A stretch of DNA of 64,000 nt from Carnobacterium_A sp047553015 (GCF_047553015.1 NZ_CP180212.1:620001-684000); one strand, 5' to 3'. Shown: positions 24,633 through 34,079, counted from the stretch's first letter. The notes: generated from the sequence alone by a model not told the origin. Translations and numbers: made by a program.

Positions 24633-27468
24633 ATCAATAGAAATTTATGGATTTGGTAAATGGGTTGATAAAAAAATTGTGAATTTGGAACAAATCCAAC
24701 TATTTTACGGAGAGAATGAAGCGGGTAAAACAACGTTGATGGCTTTTATTCATAGTATTCTTTTTGGTTTCCCAACAAAGCAAAGTTCAGATTTGCGTTA
24801 TGAGCCTAAAATAAGCAGCAAATACGGTGGGAAATTAGTCATTGAAGACGATAGATATGGAGAAGTCAGTATCGAGCGAGTAAGAGGGAAGTCGAACGGG
24901 AAAGTGACAGTAGTACTGCCAAATGGACAAACAGGTTCAGATAATTTACTAGAAAAATTAGTCTATGGTATGGATAAAACCACTTACCAAGCTTTGTTTT
25001 CATTTGATCTTTTTGGACTACAAAAAATTCAACGAATGAATAAAGCTAAATTAAATCGTTATTTTTTAAGTGTGGGCAGCTTAGGTAACGAGCAACTTTT
25101 AAAATTAGCCGATAAATTTCAATTAGAAGCAGGAAAATTATATAAGCAAACTGGACGAGTTCCTGATATAAATAAAAAGATTAGCGAAGTACAAAATAAG
25201 AGACAACAACTTCGAATAGCTAAAGGTAAAAATGATCAATACACACAAATATATTTTGAAAAAGAAAATTACGAACGAGAAGCAAAAGAGATAAGAGAAA
25301 CTCGAACTAAGAATGAAGCTCATTTAGAGCAATTAAGTCGTCTAGCTGCTAATTGGAGTTATTTTTCAGAAATTGTTGCTATCCAAGAGGATATCAGAAA
25401 GAGTCCCATCAAAAATATGCCACAAGATAGTTTATTTCAATTAAATCATTTAAATCAATCAATCGATCAGTATAAAACAAAAATAATGCAAGAAAAAGAG
25501 CGTTCTAAACAAGCGATGGAAAAAAGTCATTTAACAAAATCGCAGGCGTTATTCATTGAACAAAAAGAGGAGATTCAAAGAATCCTTTCAACAATTGATA
25601 GCATGAAAGCTATTTTACAAGAAAAGGATTTTCTTGAGCGAGAAGTGAAAAAAGAAATGGAACAAATTTTGCGCAATAAACTTCAATTGCATTTAACGAT
25701 TGGGCAACAAATTCCTACAGCTCAAACAGCAGAACAAAAAAAGGATTATCAAAAACTTTATCAGTCTATTTTAGTTGTAGAACATGCATTACAAGAAGCA
25801 ATTGAAAAAAAGACTTTTTTAGCTTACCAAGAGAACTCTTTATCAGCACAAATTGATAAGATAGAACCTGATATATGGACTAACCATTTATTTCAAGAAG
25901 TAAAAAGAAAATACGAGCAATCTGGGAACCCAAGACATGACTCAGATCAATCTCGATTGACTAAAGAAAAATCTTTTGACATAAAAGTGAATCAATCCAA
26001 AGCGAGTTTAATCGGCGTTTTAGGAGCTTCATTAACTATTTTCGGCTTTATAAGTACTAGCCAGTTTGGGTTCTTTCTAGTTTTATCCGGTATTATAACG
26101 ATGGGATTAGCTGGTCTTTTTTACTTTAAAAAGAAACCTGTAAAAACCGCACATGAAGATAAAGCAACAGAAACTTATGCAGACTATATCAAGCAAATTG
26201 AGTTACGTAAGCAATGGAGAACTCAGTTAGCTGAAATTGATCAGGTAATTATAGAATCTAAAGAAAGTCTAGAAACGATAGAAAAAAATACAAACGAAAA
26301 AAAAGAGTTAATAAATGAGTTAAGCCATATTATAACAGAGAGTGGTTACCCAGAAAATACGACAATAGAAAGTCTCGTTCATAAAGAAGATCCTTTTGGC
26401 TCATTACGTGAAAGAGTCCGAGCTGTTGAAGAAAAAGAAGAACTATTAGATCAATTATCCAAACAATTACTGCAATGGAAAAAACAGACGCAATTTTTAG
26501 AACCAATTCTCACACTAGATTGGGAACATTATCCTTCGGTTATTGAAGGAATAACTAAATTTTATCAAGAGTCTTTATCTGATGAACAAAAGTTTCTGAC
26601 CATACAAAAAGAAGAAGAATCAAGGCAAAAAGAAATGAAAAAAATAGTCTACGAGCAAAGAAATTTTGAGCAACAAAGAATGACACTTTTTCAATCTGTT
26701 GAAGTAAAAAATGAAGAAGATTTTCGTAAAAAGTTTATTTTATTTGATGAGTGGAAAAGAAAAAAAGCACGCCTAAAACTACTGGAACAACAAGTTTCAG
26801 AGGATATTAACTTGCTAGAACAATTCCGTGATAAAGAAGACTTGGTAGAGCAAATGTATAAAGTGAAAAAATCAATTGAATTGCATAAGGTTAGTGAAGA
26901 AACACTAATGAACAAAAGAATAAAAAATGAATTAGCTTTAAAAGAATTAGAAAAAGGTGGAGAGTATTCTGTCTTATTACAAGAATATGCTAACCTCAAA
27001 AGTGAGTTACAAGAACTAGTTGATATGTGGAGTACACATAAAGTTGCTGCTGAATTAATTGAGCGTGCAATGACTCATGCTCGTAAAAATCGTTTTCCTG
27101 AAACGCTTCAAGATACTACAAAATATTTTGAATTATTGACTAAAGGTCAGTACAAACAAGTTTTAATAAAAGAGGAAAAAATTGAAGTTCAAAGAAGAGA
27201 TGGCTCTGTTTTTGATGTTTTAGAGCTTTCTCAATCTACAGCGGAACAATTATATGTAGCATTGAGATTTGCTTTTGTTAAAAATGCAACAGATAGTGTA
27301 AAGTTGCCTATAATGATTGATGATGGATTTGTAAATTTCGATCATTCGCGAAGAATGCAAATGATAGAGTTAATTAAACAAATTAGTGAAACGACTCAAA
27401 TTTTTTATTTCACATTTGACCAACAATATTTGACAAAATTTAGAAAAGACCAGATAGAGATGTTATAA
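24622..27468 (+). CDS. yhaN: SbcC/Rad50-like AAA ATPase with coiled coil and membrane segment (YhaN)
   Basis: About 948 residues when started at GTG 24622 (MKIKSIEIYGFGKW, ribosome binding site AAGGAAG); TTG 24604 would add six residues. The N-terminus has Walker A GENEAGKTTLMAFIHS, and the C-terminus LPIMIDDGFVNFDHSRR (Walker B/D-loop region). In between are long Glu/Lys/Gln-rich coiled coils interrupted near residues 460-505 by two hydrophobic stretches (LIGVLGASLTIFGFIS and FFLVLSGIITMGLAGLFYF) that look membrane-spanning. There is no clear CxxC zinc hook, unlike Rad50. It overlaps yhaO and precedes yhaM, as in Bacillus. It is probably the ATPase partner of YhaO. Confidence 0.9.
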   Translation: MKIKSIEIYGFGKWVDKKIVNLEQIQLFYGENEAGKTTLMAFIHSILFGFPTKQSSDLRYEPKISSKYGGKLVIEDDRYGEVSIERVRGKSNGKVTVVLPNGQTGSDNLLEKLVYGMDKTTYQALFSFDLFGLQKIQRMNKAKLNRYFLSVGSLGNEQLLKLADKFQLEAGKLYKQTGRVPDINKKISEVQNKRQQLRIAKGKNDQYTQIYFEKENYEREAKEIRETRTKNEAHLEQLSRLAANWSYFSEIVAIQEDIRKSPIKNMPQDSLFQLNHLNQSIDQYKTKIMQEKERSKQAMEKSHLTKSQALFIEQKEEIQRILSTIDSMKAILQEKDFLEREVKKEMEQILRNKLQLHLTIGQQIPTAQTAEQKKDYQKLYQSILVVEHALQEAIEKKTFLAYQENSLSAQIDKIEPDIWTNHLFQEVKRKYEQSGNPRHDSDQSRLTKEKSFDIKVNQSKASLIGVLGASLTIFGFISTSQFGFFLVLSGIITMGLAGLFYFKKKPVKTAHEDKATETYADYIKQIELRKQWRTQLAEIDQVIIESKESLETIEKNTNEKKELINELSHIITESGYPENTTIESLVHKEDPFGSLRERVRAVEEKEELLDQLSKQLLQWKKQTQFLEPILTLDWEHYPSVIEGITKFYQESLSDEQKFLTIQKEEESRQKEMKKIVYEQRNFEQQRMTLFQSVEVKNEEDFRKKFILFDEWKRKKARLKLLEQQVSEDINLLEQFRDKEDLVEQMYKVKKSIELHKVSEETLMNKRIKNELALKELEKGGEYSVLLQEYANLKSELQELVDMWSTHKVAAELIERAMTHARKNRFPETLQDTTKYFELLTKGQYKQVLIKEEKIEVQRRDGSVFDVLELSQSTAEQLYVALRFAFVKNATDSVKLPIMIDDGFVNFDHSRRMQMIELIKQISETTQIFYFTFDQQYLTKFRKDQIEML

Positions 27469-27500
27469 TAAAACTAGTTACTATAGAGCGGGGGAGTATG

Positions 27501-28472
27501 ATGGAGAAAAAATTATATGACTACAGTGTAGACGAAAGCTTTGAATTATACTTATTAATTAAATCTGCAGATATACGCGTAGCAAAAAATGGTAAGAAGT
27601 TTATTGCGTTCACGTTTCAAGATACAAGTGGGCAAATGGATGGGAAATTTTGGGATGCATCAGAAGATGAGATAGCTTCATTAATTCCAGGTAAAGTAGT
27701 AAATATTTCTGGGAAAAGGGAATTATATCAGGGCAATCCTCAAATAAAATTATTTAAAATAAGAACAGTAAAAACGGGAGAGCCAACGAGTCCAGAATTA
27801 TTTATTGAGCGGGCACCTTTAAAAAAAGAAGATATGATGGAAGAGTTAAATGAAACTCTTTTTGAAATCACTAATGCAAACATGAATAGAATTGTTCGCT
27901 ATTTACTAAATCATTACCAAAAAGATTTCTTCCAATATCCAGCAGCAAAAAGATTCCATCATGCTTTTGTTGGGGGCTTAGCCTTCCACACGATTTCAAT
28001 GTTAAGGATAGGAAAGACAATCGCTAATCAATACGAGGAAATTAATAAGCCTTTGTTGTACTCAGGGATTATTTTACATGATCTTGGGAAAGTTATCGAA
28101 CTTTCAGGACCTATTTCAACAGAATACACATTAGAAGGGAATTTATTAGGTCATATTGTCATTGTTGATGAGTTGATTACTAAAGCTTGTCTTTCTTTAA
28201 AAATAGATGATAAGAGTGAAGACGTCCTGTTGTTGAAACATATGGTTTTATCTCATCATGGTAAATTAGATTATGGATCGCCTGTAAGGCCTAAATTAAG
28301 AGAATCAGAAATTTTATTTATGATAGATAATTTAGATGCGACAGTGACGATGCTGAATAGTAGTCTAAATAGAACAGAACCAGGCGAATTCACTGAACGA
28401 ATTTTCGGATTAGATAATCGTGTTTTTTATAAACCACTAAGTCAAGACAATGAGAAAAATATAGAAGATTAG
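27501..28472 (+). CDS. yhaM: 3'-5' exoribonuclease YhaM
   Basis: A 323-residue protein with an N-terminal OB fold (about 15-90, FIAFTFQDTSGQMDGKFWDAS) and a C-terminal HD hydrolase domain (FHHAFVGGLAFHTISML, ILHDLGKVIE with the HD pair, LSHHGKLDYGSPVRP). YhaM acts on single-stranded RNA and DNA from the 3' end. ATG 27501 fits the GGGGAG ribosome binding site better than the adjacent ATG 27498. It lies 30 bp after yhaN in the yhaO-yhaN-yhaM operon and ends opposite prsA at a shared terminator. Confidence 0.94.
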   Translation: MEKKLYDYSVDESFELYLLIKSADIRVAKNGKKFIAFTFQDTSGQMDGKFWDASEDEIASLIPGKVVNISGKRELYQGNPQIKLFKIRTVKTGEPTSPELFIERAPLKKEDMMEELNETLFEITNANMNRIVRYLLNHYQKDFFQYPAAKRFHHAFVGGLAFHTISMLRIGKTIANQYEEINKPLLYSGIILHDLGKVIELSGPISTEYTLEGNLLGHIVIVDELITKACLSLKIDDKSEDVLLLKHMVLSHHGKLDYGSPVRPKLRESEILFMIDNLDATVTMLNSSLNRTEPGEFTERIFGLDNRVFYKPLSQDNEKNIED

Positions 28473-28522
28473 GCCTTAATACTGTAGTTTATGTAGCTGT
28501 AGTTTATGTAAATGTACTTAAT

Positions 28523-28571
28523 AAAAAAGACACTATTTTCTGATTGAAAAAGAAAATAGTGCCTTTTTTAT
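28523..28571. terminator. Bidirectional terminator between yhaM and prsA
   Basis: AAAAAAGACACTATTTTCT pairs with AGAAAATAGTGCCTTTTTT with one mismatch, serving both convergent genes. A short tandem duplication of TGTAGTTTATGTA lies just upstream (about 28484-28511). Confidence 0.9.
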
Positions 28572-28602
28572 TATTAACTCAGTTATTTTTGCTAATTGAG
28601 GG

Positions 28603-29526
28603 TTATTTAGCAGTTTCAGAATCAGTTGAAGACTCTACTTTTTCTGAACTTTTAGTAGACGTTTCAGGTTTCTTTAGGTAGGTATCCATTGCAGTAGAAA
28701 GGTCCTCATCGTTTATATTAATATTAGCGTCTTGTATAATTTTAGAAAGGATAGATTGAACAGTTGCACTGTCAGCTAATTTTTCTTGTAATAATTGTTT
28801 TTCGATAGTCTTACGTTCTTCTTTTAACGACCCTTTTTCTGATTTTTCAGTTAATTTAATAATGTGGTATCCAAATTCAGATTTTACAGGTGTAGGCGTA
28901 ATTTTTCCTTCTTCCAATTTATTAGCTGCTTCTTCAAACTCTGGAGCTACTTCTCCTGTTGAGAAAGTTAACTCTCCACCTTTTTCAGCAGTATTTGTAT
29001 CTGTAGAATTTTCTTTTGCGAGAGTAGCAAAATCAGCACCATCGTTTAATTCAGTAATTAATTCTTTTGCTTTTGCTTCATCGGCCACAAGAATGTGAGC
29101 AACGGTCACTGGAGGTGTATAAGCATCATAAGCAGCTGTTACTTCTTCATCAGTAAACTTAGAGTTTTTCTTTACAGCTTCTTCAATTAGTAAATTTAAA
29201 CGAATCGTGTCTTTGTATGAAACATCTGTAAATCCTGAAGAAGCTAGAACATTTTTAAATACATCAGCTCCACCATAAGATTCTTCTTGTTTCTTATATT
29301 CGGCATTTACTTTCTTGTCCGTAATTGTTTCGCCATATTTTTCTGTTAAGACATCTTTAATCAATAATTGTTGTAGAGTAGTATCTCCAACAGTTGATTT
29401 CATTGCTTCATAAAGTTCATCTTGTGAAATTTTACCAGCAGTAGAAGAAGCTACGGTATTGTTTGTACAACCTGCAATAGTTAAACTAGCTAAAATAGTT
29501 GCAGTGGTTAAAATAATTTTATTCAT
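28603..29526 (-). CDS. prsA: Peptidyl-prolyl isomerase foldase lipoprotein PrsA
   Basis: A 307-residue lipoprotein starting at ATG 29526 (MNKIILTTATILASL). A lipobox LTIAGC puts the lipidated Cys at residue 20; an upstream in-frame ATG at 29541 would add five residues before the signal peptide. The parvulin domain (about 130-225) contains VAHILVADEAKAKELI, GGELTFSTGE and FGYHIIKLTEK. PrsA helps secreted proteins fold after Sec export at the membrane-wall interface. The Ser/Thr/Glu-rich C-terminal tail is typical for lactic bacteria. It has its own promoter region and shares a terminator with yhaM. Confidence 0.95.
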   Translation of the reverse strand: MNKIILTTATILASLTIAGCTNNTVASSTAGKISQDELYEAMKSTVGDTTLQQLLIKDVLTEKYGETITDKKVNAEYKKQEESYGGADVFKNVLASSGFTDVSYKDTIRLNLLIEEAVKKNSKFTDEEVTAAYDAYTPPVTVAHILVADEAKAKELITELNDGADFATLAKENSTDTNTAEKGGELTFSTGEVAPEFEEAANKLEEGKITPTPVKSEFGYHIIKLTEKSEKGSLKEERKTIEKQLLQEKLADSATVQSILSKIIQDANININDEDLSTAMDTYLKKPETSTKSSEKVESSTDSETAK

Positions 29527-29687
29527 TATAAATAGACACATCCATTTCTTTTAATTTACAAACTTAACATTTCCAGTCACAAGTAATAATATACCACATT
29601 CACTTAAATAAAAAAAACAAAATTAGATAAAGCGAAGTAAAGTCTAGTAAAAATCATAAAAAGAACACAACTTAAGAAGATAAAAAC

Positions 29688-29744
29688 AAAAAAGCAGCTA
29701 AAAATAATCAGCACAATTTCCATTGTGTCTTATTTTCAACTACT
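29688..29744 (-). terminator. Intrinsic terminator of the hit-ytxH operon (minus strand)
   Basis: On the minus strand AGTAGTTGAAAATAA and CACAAT pair with ATTGTG and TTATTTTTAGCTGCT around GGAA, then a T tract follows. Confidence 0.8.
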
Positions 29745-29755
29745 TTTTGTATCGA

Positions 29756-30112
29756 TTATTCTGTTGGAGAGATTTGTTTATCTAGTTCAGTTATATCTTT
29801 AGAAAGTTTTTCAGTTTGTTCTTGAATCCTTCTCATCCGTGGTTCAGTTTGGTTTGTAAACTCTTCAATCGATACTGTTACTTCTTGTGTAAATTCGTTT
29901 GTTAACGTTTTACCCTCATTTGAAAGTGTTGAAATAGCACCTTTTAAGTCGTTCAGACTTTTAGTTACATCATCTACTAAAAGAGTGGTATCATCTAGAT
30001 AATCTAGTAAAAATTCGCGATTCTCTTCACCTGATCTTGGAGTCTTTAATAATGTGTAGATACCTCCAGCTAAAGAGCCAAAAATAAGACCTTTCAAAAA
30101 GTTGTTTGCCAT
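29756..30112 (-). CDS. YtxH-like membrane-anchored coiled-coil protein
   Basis: A 118-residue protein with an N-terminal hydrophobic glycine-rich segment (FLKGLIFGSLAGGIYTLLKTPRSG), typical of YtxH-domain proteins, followed by a hydrophilic helical region with heptad-like spacing (about 40-115). Its function is unknown in the family. It starts at ATG 30112 behind GGAGGT, directly after the HIT gene (stop at 30115), so the two are co-transcribed. Confidence 0.85.
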   Translation of the reverse strand: MANNFLKGLIFGSLAGGIYTLLKTPRSGEENREFLLDYLDDTTLLVDDVTKSLNDLKGAISTLSNEGKTLTNEFTQEVTVSIEEFTNQTEPRMRRIQEQTEKLSKDITELDKQISPTE

Positions 30113-30114
30113 GA

Positions 30115-30543
30115 TTATACCTCCATTTTTTCTTTAATTAATGTGACAATATGATCTAGCTCTTTTGCGGTATGCTTGTTTGAATGATCACCAAATGTGA
30201 TACTAAAGTCATCCTGTTTTGTGTAACGGGGGATTAGATGGATATGACTGTGGAAAACAGATTGATAAGCAATAGCACCGTTATTATTGACTATATTCAT
30301 TCCTTCAATGGTTGAGTCAGCTTGTTTGATTGCACGCGCAATTTTTGGGATTCTTGAAAAAACAATGCTAGCTAATTCTTCATCGTATTCAAAAATATCC
30401 GCGACATGTTTTTTCGGAAGAACGAGTGTATGGCCCAGTGTAACTTGGGTTAAATCAAGGAACGCAACAATGTATTCATCTTCATAGATTTTTCTACTTG
30501 GAATTTCATTTTTGATAATCTTACAAAAAATACACTCCGACAC
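30115..30543 (-). CDS. hit: HIT-family nucleotide hydrolase
   Basis: A 142-residue histidine-triad protein. The start is GTG 30543 (VSECIFCKIIKNEIPS) with AGAAGG upstream; ATG 30576 would add an 11-residue extension that contains this ribosome binding site. The catalytic triad motif is HSHIHLIPRY near residue 100, and CIFC near the N-terminus is the usual zinc-type pair. HIT proteins hydrolyse purine nucleotide phosphoramidates or dinucleoside polyphosphates. It is divergent from ecsA, the same arrangement as in Bacillus. Confidence 0.94.
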   Translation of the reverse strand: MSECIFCKIIKNEIPSRKIYEDEYIVAFLDLTQVTLGHTLVLPKKHVADIFEYDEELASIVFSRIPKIARAIKQADSTIEGMNIVNNNGAIAYQSVFHSHIHLIPRYTKQDDFSITFGDHSNKHTAKELDHIVTLIKEKMEV

Positions 30544-30745
30544 GAGAGAACCTTCTTTCTCATAGTTTAATTTCAAGAGATAAAAACAGCGAAGAATAGT
30601 TATCTTTTGTTATTTATTTTTCACCTTAAATGTAGCACAAAATGGAACTAAAGTGAAACGCTAACTAAAATAAATAGAATAAAGCAACTATTGCCATCTT
30701 ATGGTACAATTAAAAAAATTTCAAGAAAAGAGGGGAACAAAGAAA

Positions 30746-31486
30746 ATGGGTTTAAAAGTATCAAATGTTACAGGCGGTTATACTCAAGTTCCTGTGTTAA
30801 AAGATATATCTTTTGAAGTGAACGATGGAGAATTAGTTGGATTAATTGGCTTAAATGGTGCTGGTAAAAGTACAATTATCAAACACATCATAGGGTTAAT
30901 GGATCCAATGAAGGGTGAAATCATCCTAGATGGACAAACATTAAAACAAGAAATTACGGGCTACCGTAAAAAAATAGGATACGTTCCTGAGATGCCAGTT
31001 CTATATGAAGAGTTGACATTGCGTGAGCATATTGACATTACTGGGATGGCTTATGATTTACCTTCTGAAGTTGTTTTCAAAAGAGCGGAGAAATTACTTA
31101 AGACTTTTCGATTAGAAAATAAACTGGACTGGTTTCCAGCACATTTTTCTAAAGGAATGAAGCAAAAAGTTATGATTCTTTGTGCATTTCTCATTGAACC
31201 TAGTTTATACATTATTGATGAGCCTTTTGTTGGTTTAGATCCATTAGGAATCAGTGCGTTGTTAGATTTGATGAATGAAATGAAGCAGCAAGGTGCATCT
31301 ATTTTGATGTCTACTCATATATTAGCAACAGCAGAAAGAGAATGCGATCGCTTTATTTTACTTCACGAAGGAGAGGTACGAGCGGATGGAACACTGGCAG
31401 ACTTGAGAGAAACGTTCAGTATGCCTTCTGCAACATTGGATGAAATCTATCTACAGTTGACTAAAGAAGAGGATGAGCATAGATGA
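30746..31486 (+). CDS. ecsA: ABC transporter ATP-binding protein EcsA
   Basis: A 246-residue ATPase starting at ATG 30746 (MGLKVSNVTGGY) behind GAGGGG; the longer in-frame start at 30701 lacks family support. Motifs: Walker A GLNGAGKST, signature FSKGMKQKV, Walker B YIIDEPFVGLD and the switch His in MSTHILATAE. With EcsB it forms the Ecs transporter. In Bacillus loss of EcsAB impairs secretion, competence and intramembrane proteolysis; its substrate is not settled. It overlaps ecsB by 4 bp (ATGA). An extended -10 (TGG-TACAAT, about 30702-30710) lies upstream. Confidence 0.95.
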   Translation: MGLKVSNVTGGYTQVPVLKDISFEVNDGELVGLIGLNGAGKSTIIKHIIGLMDPMKGEIILDGQTLKQEITGYRKKIGYVPEMPVLYEELTLREHIDITGMAYDLPSEVVFKRAEKLLKTFRLENKLDWFPAHFSKGMKQKVMILCAFLIEPSLYIIDEPFVGLDPLGISALLDLMNEMKQQGASILMSTHILATAERECDRFILLHEGEVRADGTLADLRETFSMPSATLDEIYLQLTKEEDEHR

Positions 31487-32712
31487 TGGAAGATATTTGG
31501 AAAAAAAGATCTGCTCACTATCAAAAAAAAATGATACGCTATTCAAAATATATCTTAAATGATCATTTCGTGATTGTTTTTTTATTCCTTTTCGGAGCAC
31601 TAGGATATGCTTATTCAGAACTTCTTAAAACTTTATCAGAGACAGTTGTATATGGGCGCATAATTGCCGTTTTTTATTTAACCTGTTTAACGTTAATCGG
31701 TAAACTAGCTACTTTTTTGAAAGAGGCAGATAGTGTCTTTCTACTGCCAAAAGAAAAAGAGTTGAAAGGTTATCTTCAACTCGCTAAAAGATACAGTATG
31801 ATGTTGCCAGTTGTTGTGATCGTTTTTGGTACGAGTATCATCATGCCTTTATTAGTTGCAACTTCTTCGTTTAAATTTACAGACACCTTCTTTTTTGTTG
31901 TCTATTTAATTGTGATAAAAAATATTGAACTAGAAATACAACATTTGTGTATGAAAATATCTTTTAAACAAGTAAGAATAAAGATAAAAATAGTGTTTTT
32001 AATTGTTTCATTTATTGGAAGTTTTTTATTGATTTTTTTATCGCCATTAGTAGGAATTATCTATGCCTTGCTGTTAACTGTTCTATGGTTTAACTATGGT
32101 ATAAAGTACCGTGATTATTTTCTTTATCAGTGGCAATCAATGGTTAAAGATGAAACGACTCGTGTTCAGCGTATTTATCAGTTTATTAATTTGTTTACAG
32201 ACGTTCCCATCATGAAAAGTACTGTAAGGCGAAGACGTTATCTAGATTTCTTTTTAAATAAGAGTAAAAGACAACACGAAAAAACATATAATTATTTATA
32301 CACACGAGCCTTTTTAAGAGGAACCGAATATAGCGGGCTGTTTATCCGTTTAATGCTGATTGCTATGGTACTGATATTATTTGCTGAACCCTTTGTACTT
32401 CAGTTGTTATTAGCTTTACTTTTTTTGTATTTAACTGGCTTCCAGTTAATTCCACTCTATTTTCATTTTGATAATATGGCAATGGCGGTTTTGTATCCAA
32501 TTGATTCCTTACAGAAATTAAAAGTAATAAAACAACTTTTAGTTAACTTGCTGTTAACTGAGAGTTTAGGAATAATTGTGATTTCGTTCGTTCGTTTATC
32601 TTTATTAGAGGTAGCACTACTAGGGGCTGCGTTGATACTGTTTAGTTTTTTATTTAGTTATTTTTATCTGCCGTCTAGAATTAATAAAATGGTAAAAACA
32701 CAACGACGGTAA
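31483..32712 (+). CDS. ecsB: ABC transporter permease EcsB
   Basis: A 409-residue polytopic membrane protein with about six to eight hydrophobic segments (for example HFVIVFLFLFGALGYAY, MLPVVVIVFGTSIIM, IVFLIVSFIGSFLLIFL, LMLIAMVLILFAEPFVLQ). The cytosolic segment about 215-275 is basic. The size and pairing with EcsA identify it; its membrane family is poorly conserved at sequence level. It is translationally coupled to ecsA through the ATGA overlap. EcsC is not present downstream; the next gene is a transaminase. Confidence 0.92.
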   Translation: MMEDIWKKRSAHYQKKMIRYSKYILNDHFVIVFLFLFGALGYAYSELLKTLSETVVYGRIIAVFYLTCLTLIGKLATFLKEADSVFLLPKEKELKGYLQLAKRYSMMLPVVVIVFGTSIIMPLLVATSSFKFTDTFFFVVYLIVIKNIELEIQHLCMKISFKQVRIKIKIVFLIVSFIGSFLLIFLSPLVGIIYALLLTVLWFNYGIKYRDYFLYQWQSMVKDETTRVQRIYQFINLFTDVPIMKSTVRRRRYLDFFLNKSKRQHEKTYNYLYTRAFLRGTEYSGLFIRLMLIAMVLILFAEPFVLQLLLALLFLYLTGFQLIPLYFHFDNMAMAVLYPIDSLQKLKVIKQLLVNLLLTESLGIIVISFVRLSLLEVALLGAALILFSFLFSYFYLPSRINKMVKTQRR

Positions 32713-32820
32713 GAGCTTATTGAAAAAGACTAAATAATCTAGCCACAGCTCCTAATAAAAAAATTGGAATCAACGTTTCTAAAACAATTAAACTAAAATG
32801 AGCTGAAAGAGGCGAAGATA

Positions 32821-33681
32821 ATGAAAGTTATTTGGAATAATCAACTTGTAGAACGAGAAGATGTAAAGATTGATATGGAAGATAGAGGTTACCAGTTTGC
32901 TGACGGGCTTTATGAAGTTATACGTGCCTATAATGGCATACTCTTCACTGCAGAACAACATGTTGAGCGATTGTTTGCAGGAGCAAAAAAGATAGAGTTA
33001 ATTTTACCTTTTACAAGAGAGGAATTAATTCGTTTACTAAATGAGTTAATCAAAGAAAATAGTATAGAAACAGGGAATATTTATTTGCAGATTACTAGAG
33101 GTATGTCGAGTCCAAGAAACCATACTTACCCTGAAATTGAATCCACTTCACCAGTCTTCACAGCATCGACAACAGTTGTGCTGCGTAATTTAGAAATGAT
33201 GAAAGATGGAATAAAGGTTATTACTTTACCGGATATGAGATGGCTTCATTGTGATATTAAATCAATTAGTCTTTTAGGGAATATTATGGCTAAACATGAG
33301 GCGCATAAAAAAGGAAAAGACGAAGCTATTTTGTATCGTGATGAAGCTGTCACAGAGTGCTCTGCATCAAACGTTTCAATAATAAAAAATAAAATTCTTT
33401 ATACTCATCCAGATGGGAACTTGATATTATCAGGGATAACAAAAATGGTTTTATTGAAAGTTGCTAGACAATCCGGACTAATGGTTAAAGAAGAAACGTT
33501 TACACTAAAAGACTTGAAAGAAGCAGATGAAGTATTTGTTTCAAGTACAACAATGGAGGCTATGCCTGTTGTAGAAATCGATGATAGGCTTGTTGGTGAC
33601 GGCAAACGTGGGCCTGTAGTTAAGTTGTTACAAGAACTTTATGTTACCGAAATCGAATCAATGTGTGGCTCAATTAGCTAA
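32821..33681 (+). CDS. dat: D-amino-acid transaminase
   Basis: A 286-residue fold-type IV PLP aminotransferase. It shows VKIDMEDRGYQFADGLYEVIR at the N-terminus, the PLP lysine in WLHCDIKSISLLGN, and EAVTECSASNVSIIKN, which contacts the phosphate. The enzyme makes D-glutamate and D-alanine from keto acids for peptidoglycan. In lactic bacteria the gene often precedes the ytmP-trmB block, as here. AGAGG is upstream of ATG 32821. It ends at a hairpin terminator. Confidence 0.94.
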   Translation: MKVIWNNQLVEREDVKIDMEDRGYQFADGLYEVIRAYNGILFTAEQHVERLFAGAKKIELILPFTREELIRLLNELIKENSIETGNIYLQITRGMSSPRNHTYPEIESTSPVFTASTTVVLRNLEMMKDGIKVITLPDMRWLHCDIKSISLLGNIMAKHEAHKKGKDEAILYRDEAVTECSASNVSIIKNKILYTHPDGNLILSGITKMVLLKVARQSGLMVKEETFTLKDLKEADEVFVSSTTMEAMPVVEIDDRLVGDGKRGPVVKLLQELYVTEIESMCGSIS

Positions 33682-33702
33682 ATAAAAAAAGAACTAACTA
33701 TA

Positions 33703-33738
33703 GGCATAACCTGTTATATTTTTGGGTTATGTCTTTTT
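33703..33738 (+). terminator. Intrinsic terminator after dat
   Basis: GGCATAACC pairs with GGGTTATGTC (with wobble) around a T-rich loop, followed by TTTTT. Confidence 0.75.
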
Positions 33739-33955
33739 GATTTTCTTCCAAAAATAGCTAAAATAAGTCTTCTTTTGTACCAGAAAAAAGTTAAAAGAAA
33801 AGTGAGGTCGTTTAACGCATACTTTTATTTGAACGTAAAAATGTATTTTTTAAAGGAAAACAGCTATTTTCTGTTTTTAATAGCTTAATTTTAGTACATG
33901 GAAATTTTTTAAAAAAGAAAATAAAAGAATTATTATAAAAAGAACGTATATGCGC

Positions 33956-33984
33956 TTGACGTAATTAGAATTTCTATCTAAAAT
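33956..33984 (+). promoter_or_regulatory. Promoter upstream of ytmP-trmB
   Basis: TTGACG (33956-33961), an exact 17-bp spacer, and TAAAAT (33979-33984). The predicted start is near 33991. Confidence 0.7.
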
Positions 33985-33997
33985 AGGATAGGAATAG

Positions 33998-34033
33998 AAT
34001 GATAGATATCGTAAATGATGTCTATCATTTTTT
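33998..34033 (+). terminator. Leader terminator/attenuator candidate upstream of ytmP
   Basis: AATGATAGA (33998-34006) pairs with TCTATCATT (34021-34029), overlapping a run of six T. It lies only about 7-42 nt past the predicted transcription start, so most transcripts could stop after about 43 nt. Confidence 0.65.
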
Positions 34034-34079
34034 GTCTAAGTAGAGAAGTAAACCAATATAAAACAGGGAATGATAGGAT

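Larger units (their letters stand above)
33739..34079 (+). other. Intergenic region with a promoter followed at once by a terminator
   Basis: No ORF. A weak hairpin AGCTATT/AATAGCT lies near 33855-33880. A strong promoter (33956-33984) is followed by an intrinsic terminator (33998-34033) before ytmP at 34080. Confidence 0.7.

Noticed and set aside
26691..26999. 102-codon minus-strand frame inside yhaN
   Set aside because: Antisense to coiled-coil coding sequence, serine/leucine-rich from reversed Glu/Lys codons, no ribosome binding site.
28484..28511. Tandem TGTAGTTTATGTA duplication as a regulatory repeat
   Set aside because: Two copies only, downstream of the yhaM stop and before the terminator; probably replication slippage.
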